Shown piece after piece: positions 22,923-34,611 of a stretch of 64,000 nt of DNA. A model generated the notes under the pieces. The model saw only the letters and a list, made by a program, of their open reading frames with translations, did no database searches and had not been told where the DNA came from. The position numbers and the translations under genes were made by a program. The DNA lies in assembly GCF_028743715.1 (NCBI RefSeq), contig NZ_CP117996.1, positions 744,001 through 808,000 of the forward strand, read 5' to 3'. Origin of the DNA: Microbacterium sp. Clip185 (lineage in GTDB: Bacteria; Actinomycetota; Actinomycetes; Actinomycetales; Microbacteriaceae). Every line of letters starts with the position of its first letter. The stretch's first letter is position 1.

Positions 22923-23109
22923 CTCGAGGAGGACGATATGACTCAGGCATTCGCCATTGCGGTAATCCCCGCCGTCCTCGCGGTGCCCGCGCGCTTCGCG
23001 TAGCTGCCGCCCGCCGCCAGTGAGCGGCCTCCTCCCTCTCCGAGCCGCCGCACCTCTGCGTGCGAGCTCATCCTTCTGCGGCACAGCTGTCGCACGCTCT
23101 CCTCGAGGA
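22923..23109 (+). promoter_or_regulatory. probable translational/transcriptional attenuator before the ABC exporter
   Basis: Leader bases CTCGAGGAGG (22923-22932) complement TCTCCTCGAG (23098-23107), which covers the exporter Shine-Dalgarno (GAGGA, 23105-23109); the match is nine Watson-Crick pairs plus one G.U. CCTCCTC at 23028-23034 competes for the leader site. A 7-bp stem CGTGCGA/TCGCACG (23059-23065 with 23090-23096) and a GCCGC/GCGGC stem (23013-23017 with 23024-23028) are mutually constraining. A ribosome held on the leader ORF would free the exporter start. Structure read by eye. Confidence 0.55.
22938..23003 (+). CDS. 21-codon leader peptide of the ABC exporter operon
   Basis: ATG at 22938 with a strong GAGGAGG Shine-Dalgarno sequence (22926-22932) and a TAG at 23001. 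The peptide begins MTQAFAIAVIPAVL and ends VPARFA. It is hydrophobic with alternating Ala/Val/Pro and a single Arg near the end, a composition also seen in regulatory leader peptides that stall ribosomes. It lies 48 bases from the predicted transcript start and 108 bases before the exporter ATG. The leader Shine-Dalgarno can pair with the exporter Shine-Dalgarno, which suggests attenuation. The role is inferred from the layout. Confidence 0.6.
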   Translation: MTQAFAIAVIPAVLAVPARFA

Positions 23110-23111
23110 TC

Positions 23112-24920
23112 ATGAGTTCCACACCCTCTCGTTCGTCCACCGAACCGTCCACGCTCCGCGCCCTCGCGAGGCTTCTGCCGTTTGTGCGTCCCGTGCTGCG
23201 TCCGTTGGCGCTCGGCGCCATCAGCGCGCTCGCCGCCAGCGTCGTCGCCCTGATGATCCCGCTCGTGCTCGAGGGCGTCGTCGCGGGTCCGATCGCCTCC
23301 GCGGACCCGACGCAGATCCTCTGGGGCACGCTCGCCGTCATCGGGCTCGGGCTCGCCGAGGCCGCCCTCGTGTGGGGTCGGCGCTGGTTCGTGCTCGCGC
23401 CCTCGACCAAGGTCGAGTACGCGTTGCGCACCGGCTTCGCCGCGCGTCTGCAACGACTCCCCGTCGCCTTCCACGACCGGTGGCAGTCGGGACAGCTGCT
23501 CAGCCGCATGATGCAGGACATCAGCCTCATCCGTCGCTGGCTCGCCTTCGGCGTCATCCTGCTCGTCGTCAATGTGCTGACGATCGCGCTCGGCACGGTG
23601 CTGTTGTTTCAGTGGCACTGGGCGCTCGGCACGATCTTCCTGCTGTGCTCCGCCCCGCTCTGGTACGCCGGATACCGCTTCGAGAAGCAGTACGGGGTGT
23701 TGGCGCGACAGAGTCAGGACCAGGCGGGCGATCTCGCGACCGCCGTCGAGGAGAGCGTGCACGGCATCCGCGTGCTGAAGGCCTTTGGTCGTGGGTCCCA
23801 CGCGCTGGCTAAGTTCGCGCGTCAGGCCGAGACGCTGCGCCAGACGGAGCTGCGCAAGGCCACAGCCATCGGCCTGATCTGGTTCTGGCTGGTGCTGCTG
23901 CCCGAGATCGCGTTCGCGCTGTGTCTGGCGGCCGGGATCGTCCTCGCCCAGCTCGGCCAGCTCTCGGTCGCTCAGCTGTTCGCGTTCTTCGCGATGGCGA
24001 CGGTGCTGCGCTGGCCCATGGAGTCCATCGGCTTCCTCTTCTCGTTCCTTCTGGATGCGCGTACGGCCACCGACCGCGTGTTCGAGGTATTCGACGAGCA
24101 CATCACGATCGACGACCCGGAGAACCCGGTCTCGCTCGGGAACCCGCGGGGACGGCTCGTGTTCGAGAACGTGCACTTCCGCTATCAGGATGCGCCGGAT
24201 GCCCAGCGCGACCTGCTCGACGGCATCGACCTCGCCCTGGAACCGGGCGAGACGATGGCGCTCGTGGGACTCACCGGCTCGGGCAAGACGACGCTGACCA
24301 CCCTGCCGACGCGTCTGTACGACGTGACCGGAGGACGCGTGACGCTGGACGGCGTCGATGTCAGAGAGCTCACGCTGACCGAACTGCGCACCCACATCTC
24401 GATGGCGTTCGAGGAGGCGACGCTGTTCTCCTCCTCCGTCCGCGAGAACGTGCTGCTCGGACGCGACGACCTGGATGCGGCCTCACCCGAGGGCGAGCGC
24501 GTGCTGCGTGAAGCGCTCGACGTGGCTCAGGCGGAGTTCGTGGAGCGTCTGCCCGACGGCGTCGACACCGTCATCGGAGAGGAAGGGCTGAGCCTGTCGG
24601 GAGGTCAGCGGCAGCGTCTCGCGCTCGCGCGCGCGGTGGCCGCGAGGCCGTCGGTGCTCGTGCTCGACGACCCGCTGTCGGCGCTCGACGTCGACACCGA
24701 GGCGCGCGTGGAGGAGGGTCTGCGCCGGGTGCTGGCCGACACGACCGCCCTCATCGTCGCCCACCGGCCCTCGACCGTGGCTCTCGCGGATCGGGTCGCG
24801 CTCCTCGAAGACGGTCGGGTCACCGCCGTCGGCACGCACAGTGAGCTGATGCGCTCCTCGGCGCACTACCGGCACGTCATCTCGAGTCTGGACGAGCAGG
24901 AGAAGGAGGAAGCGCGATGA
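23112..24920 (+). CDS. ABC exporter half-transporter, degenerate-site subunit
   Basis: 602 residues: six transmembrane segments (ABC membrane domain ~20-320) and a nucleotide-binding domain (~340-600). Walker A is GLTGSGKTT (K392) and the signature [13 protein letters not shown] is canonical. The residue after the Walker B aspartate is Asp, not Glu ([12 protein letters not shown]), and the switch motif reads AHRPSTV. This pattern marks the degenerate partner of a heterodimeric exporter of the TM287/288 or Rv1272c/1273c type. Multidrug or lipid export is likely, but the substrate is unknown. The ATG is preceded by GAGGA inside the TCCTCGAGGA palindrome of the attenuator. It overlaps the next gene by four bases. 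Confidence 0.9.
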   Translation: MSSTPSRSSTEPSTLRALARLLPFVRPVLRPLALGAISALAASVVALMIPLVLEGVVAGPIASADPTQILWGTLAVIGLGLAEAALVWGRRWFVLAPSTKVEYALRTGFAARLQRLPVAFHDRWQSGQLLSRMMQDISLIRRWLAFGVILLVVNVLTIALGTVLLFQWHWALGTIFLLCSAPLWYAGYRFEKQYGVLARQSQDQAGDLATAVEESVHGIRVLKAFGRGSHALAKFARQAETLRQTELRKATAIGLIWFWLVLLPEIAFALCLAAGIVLAQLGQLSVAQLFAFFAMATVLRWPMESIGFLFSFLLDARTATDRVFEVFDEHITIDDPENPVSLGNPRGRLVFENVHFRYQDAPDAQRDLLDGIDLALEPGETMALVGLTGSGKTTLTTLPTRLYDVTGGRVTLDGVDVRELTLTELRTHISMAFEEATLFSSSVRENVLLGRDDLDAASPEGERVLREALDVAQAEFVERLPDGVDTVIGEEGLSLSGGQRQRLALARAVAARPSVLVLDDPLSALDVDTEARVEEGLRRVLADTTALIVAHRPSTVALADRVALLEDGRVTAVGTHSELMRSSAHYRHVISSLDEQEKEEAR

Positions 24921-26728
24921 GCACCGTCACGGGAACCAGCGGCGAAGACCGCTCCGACTACACACGTGTCGAGAGCCGCGAGATCCGGCGTCGCTCGATG
25001 CGGCTGCTCGGCTCCCTCATCCGCCCGCTGCGCGCGAAGCTCGTGCTCGCGGCCGTCGTGCTCGTCGTCTCGACGGCCCTGCGGGTCGTGGGTCCGGCGC
25101 TGATCGCGTTCGGTATCGACAACGCGCTGCCGGCGGTGCTGAACGAGATGGACTGGCTTCCCACGATCGGTGTGGTGGCCGTCTATCTCGCATCCGGGCT
25201 GCTCGGGGCGGCCCTCATCGGGTGGTACGCCGTGGTCGCCGCGCGGCTGACGCAGGCGGTCATGCTCGACCTGCGCACCCGCATCTTCCGTCACACGCAG
25301 CGGCTGAGTCTCGAGTTCCACGAGTCGTACACGTCGGGGCGAATCATCTCGCGCCAGACGAGCGACCTGGACACGATCCGGGAGCTCCTGGACGGCGGGC
25401 TCAACGAGCTGGTCTCGGGTGTGCTCTTCGGCGCGTTCACGCTCATCGCGCTGCTGCTGGTCGACTGGCAGAGCGGCGTCGTGCTCATCGTCATGGGCAT
25501 CCCGCTGGCACTTCTCATGCGGTGGTTCTACCGCCGCTCGCAGATGGTCTACCGCGAGTCGCGCGTGATCAGCGCGAAGGTCATCGTGCACTTCGTGGAG
25601 ACCATGACCGGCATCCGCGCGGTCAAGGCGTTCCGCAAGGAGAAGCGCGGCGACGTCGAGTTCGGTGAGCTGAGCGAGCAGTACCGCGACGTCAACATGC
25701 GCTCGATCCGGCTGTTCGGCACATTCGAGCCCGGGCTGATGGCGATCTCGACGCTCAGCCTCGGCGCCGTGCTGCTCTTCGGCGGGATCCGCGTCGCCGG
25801 CGGCGCGCTGGAGATCGGCGTGCTGCTGGCCGCCGTGCTGTACGTGCGCAACTTCTTCTCGCCCCTGCAGGAGGTGGCGATGTTCCTGAACTCCTACCAG
25901 TCGGCAGCGGCGGCGCTCGAGAAGGTGTCGGGCGTGCTGGAGGAGGAGCCCACGGTTCCCGAGCCCGCGCATCCGGTGGCTCTGGAGCGGCCGCGCGGAG
26001 CGATCCGTTTCGACGACGTGGCGTTCGGCTACGGCGATGGACGCGTCGTGCTGCCCGACTTCTCGCTGGACGTTCCGGCGGGTCAGACGATCGCCCTGGT
26101 CGGCACGACGGGGGCGGGCAAGTCCACGCTGGCCAAGCTCGTCTCCCGTTTCTACGATCCGACCCGCGGCTCCGTGACGCTCGACGGCGTGGATCTGCGG
26201 ACGCTCGGCTCGGCGGACCTGCGCCGTGCGATCGTCATGGTCACGCAGGAGGCGTACCTGTTCAGCGGCACGGTCGCCGACAACATCGCGCTCGGAAAAC
26301 CGGATGCGACCCTCGACGAGGTGCGGGATGCGGCCATGGCCGTCGGTGCGCACGCGTTCATCGAGGCGCTTCCCGACGGCTACGACACCGATGTGAACAA
26401 GCGCGGCGGGCGTGTGTCAGCGGGACAGCGTCAGCTGATCTCGTTCGCGCGCGCGTTCCTCGCAAACCCGGCGGTGCTGATCCTCGACGAGGCGACCGCC
26501 TCGCTCGACATCCCGAGCGAGCGTCAGATCCAATCGGCTCTCGGGACGCTCCTCGCCGATCGAACGGCCATCATCATCGCGCACCGCCTCTCCACGGTCG
26601 CGATCGCGGACCGCGTGCTGGTCATGGAGCACGGCCGCATCGTCGAGGACGACGCTCCCGAGGCGCTCATCGGCGGCACCGGCACGTTCGCGCGGCTGCA
26701 CGCTGCCTGGCGCGACTCGCTCGTGTGA
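24917..26728 (+). CDS. ABC exporter half-transporter, catalytic-site subunit
   Basis: 603 residues with the same six-helix membrane domain plus nucleotide-binding domain. Walker A is GTTGAGKST, Walker B carries the catalytic glutamate ([12 protein letters not shown]) and the switch is AHRLSTV, all canonical. The signature motif is altered to VSAGQRQ. Combined with the first subunit it gives one consensus and one degenerate ATP site. Translationally coupled to the first subunit (ATGA). A terminator stem follows the stop directly. Confidence 0.9.
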   Translation: MSTVTGTSGEDRSDYTRVESREIRRRSMRLLGSLIRPLRAKLVLAAVVLVVSTALRVVGPALIAFGIDNALPAVLNEMDWLPTIGVVAVYLASGLLGAALIGWYAVVAARLTQAVMLDLRTRIFRHTQRLSLEFHESYTSGRIISRQTSDLDTIRELLDGGLNELVSGVLFGAFTLIALLLVDWQSGVVLIVMGIPLALLMRWFYRRSQMVYRESRVISAKVIVHFVETMTGIRAVKAFRKEKRGDVEFGELSEQYRDVNMRSIRLFGTFEPGLMAISTLSLGAVLLFGGIRVAGGALEIGVLLAAVLYVRNFFSPLQEVAMFLNSYQSAAAALEKVSGVLEEEPTVPEPAHPVALERPRGAIRFDDVAFGYGDGRVVLPDFSLDVPAGQTIALVGTTGAGKSTLAKLVSRFYDPTRGSVTLDGVDLRTLGSADLRRAIVMVTQEAYLFSGTVADNIALGKPDATLDEVRDAAMAVGAHAFIEALPDGYDTDVNKRGGRVSAGQRQLISFARAFLANPAVLILDEATASLDIPSERQIQSALGTLLADRTAIIIAHRLSTVAIADRVLVMEHGRIVEDDAPEALIGGTGTFARLHAAWRDSLV

Positions 26729-26730
26729 CG

Positions 26731-26763
26731 GTTCGGGATGCGGCGAAAGGCCGCATCCCGAAC
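26731..26763. terminator. bidirectional terminator between exporter and esterase genes
   Basis: A perfect 14-bp stem, GTTCGGGATGCGGC (26731-26744) with its complement at 26750-26763, has a GAAAG loop. It fills the whole gap between two convergent stop codons. Confidence 0.8.
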
Positions 26764-27729
26764 TCACACGCGTGCGGCGAGGAACTCGGCCTGCGCGAAC
26801 CATTGGTACATGAGACCACCCTCGTGCTGATTGTGGGGGTACACCTCGATGTCCGCCTCGCCCGCATAGTGGTTGCGGGCGGCGAAGACGGTCGAGGGCG
26901 GGCAGGTCTGATCGTGCAACGCTGTCGAGAACAGCGCGGGTGCATGGGAGCGGCGCGCCATGTTGACGCCGTCGAAGTAGGACAGCGTGGTGAACACCCG
27001 CTCCTCGGTGTGGCGGTGCACAGCGAGGTAGCGCACGATCTCCTGGTAGGGATCCGCGTCCGTGAGGCCGACGGCGCGTTCGAAGTGGCAGAGGAACGGC
27101 ACGTCGGGCATGACCGCGATCAGCCCGTCGGACAGGGCTCCCGCCGCGAGCGCGATTCCGCCGCCCTGGCTGCCGCCGCACACCGCGACGCGGTCGGCGT
27201 CGACGATGTCGAGCGTGCGCGCCGCATCCACCAGGCGCACCGCATCCGTGAACACGCGGCGGTAGTAGTACTGCGCGGGATCCTCGATGCCGCGCGTCAT
27301 GAAGCCGCTGACGGACGGGCCGGTACCGTGCGGATCGGGGGTGTCGCCTCCGGTTCCCCACATCGAACCCTGACCGCGCGTGTCCATCAGCAGGTGCGCA
27401 TAACCGGCGTTGGCCCAGCCGAGTCGTTCGCCCGCGAGTCCGCGGCCGCCGCCGTAGCCGTTGTACTCGACGACCGCCGGCAGCGGCTCGTCGGCGCCCG
27501 CCGGCACGGTCAACCATGCGCGCACCGGCTCGCCCGCATAGCCGCTGAACGTCACGTCGTAGACGTCGACGAGAGTGAACGGCGTCGCGACGCGCGCGTA
27601 GCGCACCTCCTCGCCCGCGGCGCGGGAGGAGGCGATCGTCTCGGCCCAGAAGGCATCGAAGTCGGCGGGCTCGCGCACCTCGGGCCGATACTCGCGGAGG
27701 GCGTGCGGGTCCATGTCGAAGCGCGGCAT
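26764..27729 (-). CDS. acetylxylan esterase / cephalosporin-C deacetylase family (CE7)
   Basis: Alpha/beta-hydrolase of about 321 residues removing acetyl groups from xylo-oligosaccharides or similar esters. The start MPRFDMDPHALREYRPE matches the conserved CE7 opening. RGQG, the nucleophile elbow GGSQGGG, and a C-terminal EVYPHNQHEGG with the catalytic His are visible. No signal peptide, so it acts on imported substrates. I chose the ATG at 27729 rather than one two codons earlier because it fits the family start and lies seven bases after TATCGT on the complement. Stand-alone gene. Confidence 0.85.
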   Translation of the reverse strand: MPRFDMDPHALREYRPEVREPADFDAFWAETIASSRAAGEEVRYARVATPFTLVDVYDVTFSGYAGEPVRAWLTVPAGADEPLPAVVEYNGYGGGRGLAGERLGWANAGYAHLLMDTRGQGSMWGTGGDTPDPHGTGPSVSGFMTRGIEDPAQYYYRRVFTDAVRLVDAARTLDIVDADRVAVCGGSQGGGIALAAGALSDGLIAVMPDVPFLCHFERAVGLTDADPYQEIVRYLAVHRHTEERVFTTLSYFDGVNMARRSHAPALFSTALHDQTCPPSTVFAARNHYAGEADIEVYPHNQHEGGLMYQWFAQAEFLAARV

Positions 27730-27858
27730 GTGCATCACGATAGGGGCATCGGGGTTCTCGACGCGGCACCGCGGCCGGAGAATCGGCCGGCCACGGCATC
27801 GGCGGTGCCGTGGCCGCATCCCGCCCCGTCGCTATGATCGCGATCGGGGAGGTGGTCC

Positions 27859-30573
27859 ATGAGCGGCACACAGACACCGGTTGGCGCGCAGTCCGAAACG
27901 GCGGCCTGGTGGGCGATGGGTGCCGACCAGGTGGCGGCCGAGCTCGGTACGGACGCCGCGGAGGGGCTGTCGGACGAGCAGGCCGCCAGACGACTGGCGG
28001 AGCAGGGGCCCAATGCCATCGCCGCGCCGCCGTCACCCCGCGCGGTGACCATTGCGCTGCGACAGCTCGCCGACCCGATGAACCTCATGCTCATCGGTGT
28101 CGTCGTGGTCAGCATCCTCATCGCGCAGCCCTCCGTGGCCGTCGTCGTGGCGTTGCTCGTGGGGCTGAACGTGGTGCTCGGTACGCGGCAGGAGCTCGCG
28201 GCGCGTCGCAGCGTCGACGCCCTCTCCCAGTTGCAGATCCCCCAGGTGCGGGTGCTCCGCCAGGGCACGCTGCGTCAGATCGACGCGACGGACGTCGTCG
28301 CCGGGGACATCGTCCAGCTGGAGGCCGGCGACCTCGTCCCGGCGGACGGCCGCATCCTGCGCAGCGCGACGTGCGAGACGCAGGAGTCGGCGCTGACGGG
28401 GGAGAGCGCCCCGGTGCCGAAGGATGCCGGAACGCTCGCCGACGCCGACGTCGCACTGGGCGACCGCGAGAACATGCTCTTCCAGAACACGAGTCTCACG
28501 CGCGGGACCGCCGTGATGGTCGTGACCGAGACCGGCATGCAGACCCAGATGGGTCGCATCGCGGGGATGCTCACGGCCGTCGTCGGCACGCGGAGCCCCC
28601 TCCAGCGGGAGCTGGACGGGCTCACGAAGGTGCTGGGACTCATCGCGTGGGGCGCCGTCGCGATCATGATCGTGCTGGGCTTCGCCCGCGGGGAGTCGAT
28701 CCAGACGGTCCTGCTCGTGGGCATCGCCATGGCCGTCTCGGCCATCCCGTCGGGGCTCCCGACCTTCGTGCAGGTGATGCTCTCGTACGGCGCCAAGCAG
28801 CTCGCCGAGCACCGGGCGGTCGTCAAGAACCTGAGCGATGTCGAGACGCTCGGTGCCACCTCCGCGATCAACTCCGACAAGACGGGAACGCTGACGCTCA
28901 ACCAGATGACCGCTCGCCGGCTCTACGCCCGCGGCCAGTGGTTCTCGGTCGAGGGCGAGGGATACCGCAAGACCGGGGCCTTGCGTCACGCCGCGGGGCT
29001 CGAGGTGCCCGACTTCACGGCGCTCGCGTACGGGCTGTGTCTCAACAGCGATGCCACGGCGTCGGATGCGGGCACGGTGGTGGGCGACCCGACCGAGGCG
29101 GCCCTGGTGGTGCTCGCGGCGAAGCTCGGTGCCGACGCGGAAGAGACGCGGCGGCTGTATCCGCGCGTGGCCGAGGTGCCCTTCGACTCGGCGTACAAGT
29201 TCATGGTGACCTGCCACGACGTGCCGTGGGACGGCGCCAGTGCCTTCGTCGCGACCATCAAGGGAGGACCGGATGTGGTCCTCGATCGCTGCACGCAGGT
29301 GCTGACGGGGGAGGGGGTCGTGCCCATCGCCCACGCGCGTGACGACATCCTCGCGGCCAACGCCCGACTCTCGGGCGAGGGGCTGCGCGTGCTGGCGTTC
29401 GGCTACCGCATCCTGAATGACGAGCGGGATGCGGCGATCGCCGATCCGATGGCCTTCTCGGACGACTTCGTGTTCGTGGCCCTCGTCGGCATCGTCGACC
29501 CGCTGCGGCCCGAGGCGATCGAGGCGGTGCGGATCGCGGCGGGTGCCGGCATCGAGGTGCGCATGATCACGGGTGACCACGCCGTCACGGCGGCCGCCAT
29601 CGGCGACGAGCTCGGCGTCGGCCCCGGCGCCATCAGCGGCTCGGAGCTGCGCGAGCTGAGCGATGCGGAGCTGTCGGCACGCCTCCCCGAGTTGCACGTG
29701 TTCGGCCGCGTGACTCCGGAGGACAAGCTGCGGGTGGCTCGCCTCCTGCAGGAGCGCGGTGAGATCGTCGCGATGACCGGCGATGCGGTCAACGACGCCG
29801 CAGCCCTCAAACAGGCCGACATCGGTGTCGCCATGGGCTCCGGGAGCGAGGTCACGAAGCAGGCGGCGCGCATGATCCTGACGGACGACGACTTCGGCAC
29901 CCTCGTCGAAGCGATCCGGCTGGGTCGCGGCATCTACGAGAAGATCGTCGGCTACGTCCGGTATCAGATGTCGACGCTGTTCTCGCTCGTTCTGCTCTTT
30001 CTCGCCGCCAGCATCTTCGACATCAACAACGGTGTGCCCCTCACGCCGCTCATGGTCATCTTCCTCAGCACCTTCATCACGTTCTTCCCCGTTCTGACCA
30101 TCACGTTCGGGCCCGACCCCGACGGCATCATGTCCAGGCCTCCCCGCGACGTGCGCCAGACGCTCGCGAACCGCGGCTCCATCACGCAGTGGCTCGTGTA
30201 CGGCGGCGCCATCTTCGCCACCGCGCTCGCCGCGCTTTTGCTGGCGCCGGGCGAGGCGCGCACCGCCGAGGCGTCGGTGCCGGTCACGATGGCCTTCGTC
30301 GTGATCAGCCTGGGATCGGTCGTGGCGGGGATGGCGATGCGGCGGGATCCCGCATCCGGATTCGCGGCGCCGTGGGCCGACGCGCTCAAGTGGATGTGGA
30401 TACCCGTCGTGTTGACCGTCGTGTGCGTCGAGGTCGGGTTCGCCCAGAACCTGCTGATGACCACGAGCCTGAGCGGCAGCGAGTGGCTGCTGGCACTCGC
30501 GCTGTCGGTGATCCCGGCCGTCGTGGTGGAGGCGGACAAGGCCCTGCGACGCGCCCGCGCCCGGCGCGCCTGA
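27859..30573 (+). CDS. P-type cation-transporting ATPase with altered core motifs
   Basis: 904-residue P2-like ATPase. It has an N-terminal cation-ATPase segment (~20-90), about ten transmembrane helices and an actuator motif LTGESAPVPKDAG. The phosphorylated aspartate is D340 in NSDKTGTLTLN. Two family hallmarks differ: the membrane motif IPEGLP reads IPSGLP (S298), and the hinge TGDGVNDAP reads TGDAVNDAA (642-648). The Glu at that place is a calcium ligand in SERCA-type pumps, so specificity is probably not calcium and remains open. A TATGAT box and a GGGGAGGTGG ribosome-binding site precede the ATG. Confidence 0.88.
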   Translation: MSGTQTPVGAQSETAAWWAMGADQVAAELGTDAAEGLSDEQAARRLAEQGPNAIAAPPSPRAVTIALRQLADPMNLMLIGVVVVSILIAQPSVAVVVALLVGLNVVLGTRQELAARRSVDALSQLQIPQVRVLRQGTLRQIDATDVVAGDIVQLEAGDLVPADGRILRSATCETQESALTGESAPVPKDAGTLADADVALGDRENMLFQNTSLTRGTAVMVVTETGMQTQMGRIAGMLTAVVGTRSPLQRELDGLTKVLGLIAWGAVAIMIVLGFARGESIQTVLLVGIAMAVSAIPSGLPTFVQVMLSYGAKQLAEHRAVVKNLSDVETLGATSAINSDKTGTLTLNQMTARRLYARGQWFSVEGEGYRKTGALRHAAGLEVPDFTALAYGLCLNSDATASDAGTVVGDPTEAALVVLAAKLGADAEETRRLYPRVAEVPFDSAYKFMVTCHDVPWDGASAFVATIKGGPDVVLDRCTQVLTGEGVVPIAHARDDILAANARLSGEGLRVLAFGYRILNDERDAAIADPMAFSDDFVFVALVGIVDPLRPEAIEAVRIAAGAGIEVRMITGDHAVTAAAIGDELGVGPGAISGSELRELSDAELSARLPELHVFGRVTPEDKLRVARLLQERGEIVAMTGDAVNDAAALKQADIGVAMGSGSEVTKQAARMILTDDDFGTLVEAIRLGRGIYEKIVGYVRYQMSTLFSLVLLFLAASIFDINNGVPLTPLMVIFLSTFITFFPVLTITFGPDPDGIMSRPPRDVRQTLANRGSITQWLVYGGAIFATALAALLLAPGEARTAEASVPVTMAFVVISLGSVVAGMAMRRDPASGFAAPWADALKWMWIPVVLTVVCVEVGFAQNLLMTTSLSGSEWLLALALSVIPAVVVEADKALRRARARRA

Positions 30574-30596
30574 CTCGCGCGGTGCCCATGCACCTT

Positions 30597-30665
30597 TCTC
30601 GGAGATCGGCGCGTTTCTCGGAGGATGCGGCTGTAAACCTCCGAGATTCGCGCGCATCTCCGAGA
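30597..30665. repeat. type B nested palindromic element, copy 1
   Basis: Outer stem TCTCGGAGAT/ATCTCCGAGA (30597-30606 with 30656-30665), then GCGCG/CGCGC, then inner stem TCTCGGAGG/CCTCCGAGA (30616-30624 with 30638-30646). Cores TCGGAG, TCGGAG, CTCCGA, CTCCGA begin at 30599, 30618, 30639 and 30658 (offsets 0/19/40/59). It lies between the convergent ATPase and nuclease-like genes. Confidence 0.88.
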
Positions 30666-30676
30666 TCAGGATGCTG

Positions 30677-31519
30677 TCAACAGGCGAGGTGGAGGCCGGC
30701 GGCGATGGCGCGCGCGATTGTGCGCTCGACGCTCGGCCAGTCGTACACGACCTGCGCATAGTCGAAGCGCAGCACGGTGAACCCGCGCAGGCGCAGTTCG
30801 GCGTCGTGGGCGATGTCCTTGCCCCGCTGCGCGGACGTACGGTGATGGGTGTAGCCGTCGATCTGCACGACCAGGCGCTCGCCGATCAGGATGTCGACGC
30901 GGCGGCCCGCCACGACCGCCTGCTGCGTCATGGGCACGCCCCAAGGACTCAGCCGCACGATGACCTGCGTCTCGAGACCGGAGTCGGAAAGGCCGCGGAC
31001 CTCGCGCGCGAGCGCGACGGCCTCGGGGGAACGCCAGCGCACCCGTCGCAGCGTGTCCAGGGAGATCCCTTCCGTGCGGACCGCCGACTCCCATACGACA
31101 CGCGCGGCCTCGGGGGACAGGCAGCGTGCGATATGGCGCAGCGCGTCCTCGGTCGACTCGAGCAGACTATGCGCAGCCGGCGGTGCGAGCGGAATGCTCC
31201 AGTGGGCGACCGCATCCGCGGGCACGCCGTCGGATGCGGCGTGCGGCCGTAGATGCAGGTGGGGTCGATCGGTGAGCAAGGGCGGCAGCCACCAGCCGCG
31301 ATGCCGCGCGACCGAGACGCACGCCAGTCGTGCTCCCGCCTGCGCCGCCGCCAGCAGGTCCCGCGGTGCGGATGATGTGGCGATCCACGACCTCCGGACG
31401 ATGCGGATGCGGCCGGCGGCCGCCTCGGCGCGGACGGCGCGCACGCCGAATCCGGCCTCGGCGGCGACCGCGCGATGGGCGAGCCCGCCCTGTGCGGCGA
31501 GCCAGGGAGTGAGGGACAT
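30677..31519 (-). CDS. AbiEi-like winged-helix / DUF559-type endonuclease domain protein
   Basis: 280 residues. The N-terminal ~70 residues resemble the winged-helix/AbiEi antitoxin-type module common in actinobacteria (RAVAAEAGFGVRAVRAEAAAG). The last ~100 residues form a PD-(D/E)XK/Vsr-like fold. VDILIGERLVVQIDGYTHH supplies the acidic D...Q-I-D strand pair, and DAELRLRGFTVLRFDYAQV follows. Nuclease activity is plausible but unproven. The frame opens 32 codons earlier into a repeat; MSLTPWLA at 31519 is the better start. Type B elements lie on both sides, and a related gene at 60591-61568 is flanked by type A elements. Confidence 0.75.
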   Translation of the reverse strand: MSLTPWLAAQGGLAHRAVAAEAGFGVRAVRAEAAAGRIRIVRRSWIATSSAPRDLLAAAQAGARLACVSVARHRGWWLPPLLTDRPHLHLRPHAASDGVPADAVAHWSIPLAPPAAHSLLESTEDALRHIARCLSPEAARVVWESAVRTEGISLDTLRRVRWRSPEAVALAREVRGLSDSGLETQVIVRLSPWGVPMTQQAVVAGRRVDILIGERLVVQIDGYTHHRTSAQRGKDIAHDAELRLRGFTVLRFDYAQVVYDWPSVERTIARAIAAGLHLAC

Positions 31520-31616
31520 CCCGCCATCCTGCGTCGGCGTCCGCATCCCTGCTCTCCGGGGAGCGACGTCTGTGGCAGACCCGCCGCGCCGCTCGGGTGG
31601 GGGAGGAGGTGCCAAT

Positions 31617-31689
31617 GTTCTCGGAGATCGGCGCCGAGCTCGGAGAATTCGGACCGAAACCTCCGAGAAGTGCGCGGAACTCCGAGAAC
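31617..31689. repeat. type B nested palindromic element, copy 2
   Basis: Outer stem GTTCTCGGAG/CTCCGAGAAC (31617-31626 with 31680-31689) and inner stem CTCGGAG/CTCCGAG (31639-31645 with 31661-31667). Core starts are 31621, 31640, 31661 and 31680, the same 0/19/40/59 spacing as copy 1. It lies between the 5' end of the nuclease-like gene and the 3' end of the acetyltransferase gene. Confidence 0.88.
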
Positions 31690-31755
31690 CGCGCGACGAG
31701 CAGGCGGCTCAGACGAGCAGAGAGCTCAGGCCGGCGCGCTGCGCGCGCGGCCGCG

Positions 31756-32208
31756 TCAGAGCGCGATGCGGGCGACGACCTCGCCGAACTCGGTTTCGCC
31801 GACGGGTTCGAACCCTACGCGGCGGAAGAACGCCTCAGGGCCGCCCTCGCCCGCCTCATAGATGACGTCGACGTGATCCATGCCGCGCTCGCGGGCCTCG
31901 TTCACGAGGCCTTCGATGGCGAAGCGCCCGATGCCCTGGCCCTGGTCGTCGGCGTCGACGTTGATGCGCCAGAGCACGGAACGGAACCACTCCTGCGTCT
32001 CGTGCGGATCGAAGTTCGCGCTGACGAACCCGACGACATCGTCGCCCGCGAGCACGACGCGCTGCCAGCTGGTGCGAGGGTCGATCACGGTCGCCGCCAC
32101 CCCGTAGCTGACCGGGGCGAGGAACTGTTCCTGCCCGGGTTTGAGTGACATGTTGTTCACGGCGACGATCGTCGCGGCCGACAGCTCTTCGAGGCGCAGT
32201 TCGGTCAT
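31756..32208 (-). CDS. GNAT-family N-acetyltransferase
   Basis: 150-residue acetyltransferase. The acetyl-CoA loop is DADDQGQGIGRFAIEGL (Q/RxxGxG/A), preceded by the strand WFRSVLWRINV and followed by FFRRVGFEPVGETEFGE. It resembles spermidine/streptothricin-type acetyltransferases, but no substrate can be set. Start: TAGCCT (32215-32220, complement) is exactly six bases before the ATG at 32208, so I use that rather than the GTG two codons earlier. Divergent from icd. Confidence 0.85.
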   Translation of the reverse strand: MTELRLEELSAATIVAVNNMSLKPGQEQFLAPVSYGVAATVIDPRTSWQRVVLAGDDVVGFVSANFDPHETQEWFRSVLWRINVDADDQGQGIGRFAIEGLVNEARERGMDHVDVIYEAGEGGPEAFFRRVGFEPVGETEFGEVVARIAL

Positions 32209-32309
32209 GGTCACAGGCTAACGCCTGGCGCCCGCCCGCGGGGAGGGATGCGGGCCGTGTGAACTCCCGCATCCGGATGTGGTCAGATGCGGCCGTGCGG
32301 CGGGGGAGA

Positions 32310-32349
32310 TATCTCGACATCGAGATAACCGGACCGGGTGCGATAGGCT
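32310..32349 (+). promoter_or_regulatory. icd promoter with TATCTCGA-CA-TCGAGATA palindrome
   Basis: A near-perfect palindrome, TATCTCGACATCGAGATA, spans 32310-32327. TAGGCT at 32344-32349 is the -10 box with its -35 position overlapping the right half of the palindrome, so a bound protein should block transcription. The core matches the sucCD palindrome at 10932-10945. Confidence 0.65.
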
Positions 32350-32388
32350 GGCGGCTGACCCTCGACGCCTCTATGGAGAGACAAATCC

Positions 32389-34605
<2,217 letters not shown>

Positions 34606-34611
34606 CATCGC

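Noticed and set aside
30677..31519. AbiE type IV toxin-antitoxin system
   Set aside because: Only an AbiEi-like N-terminal module fused to a nuclease-like domain is seen; no AbiEii nucleotidyltransferase gene is adjacent here or at 60591.
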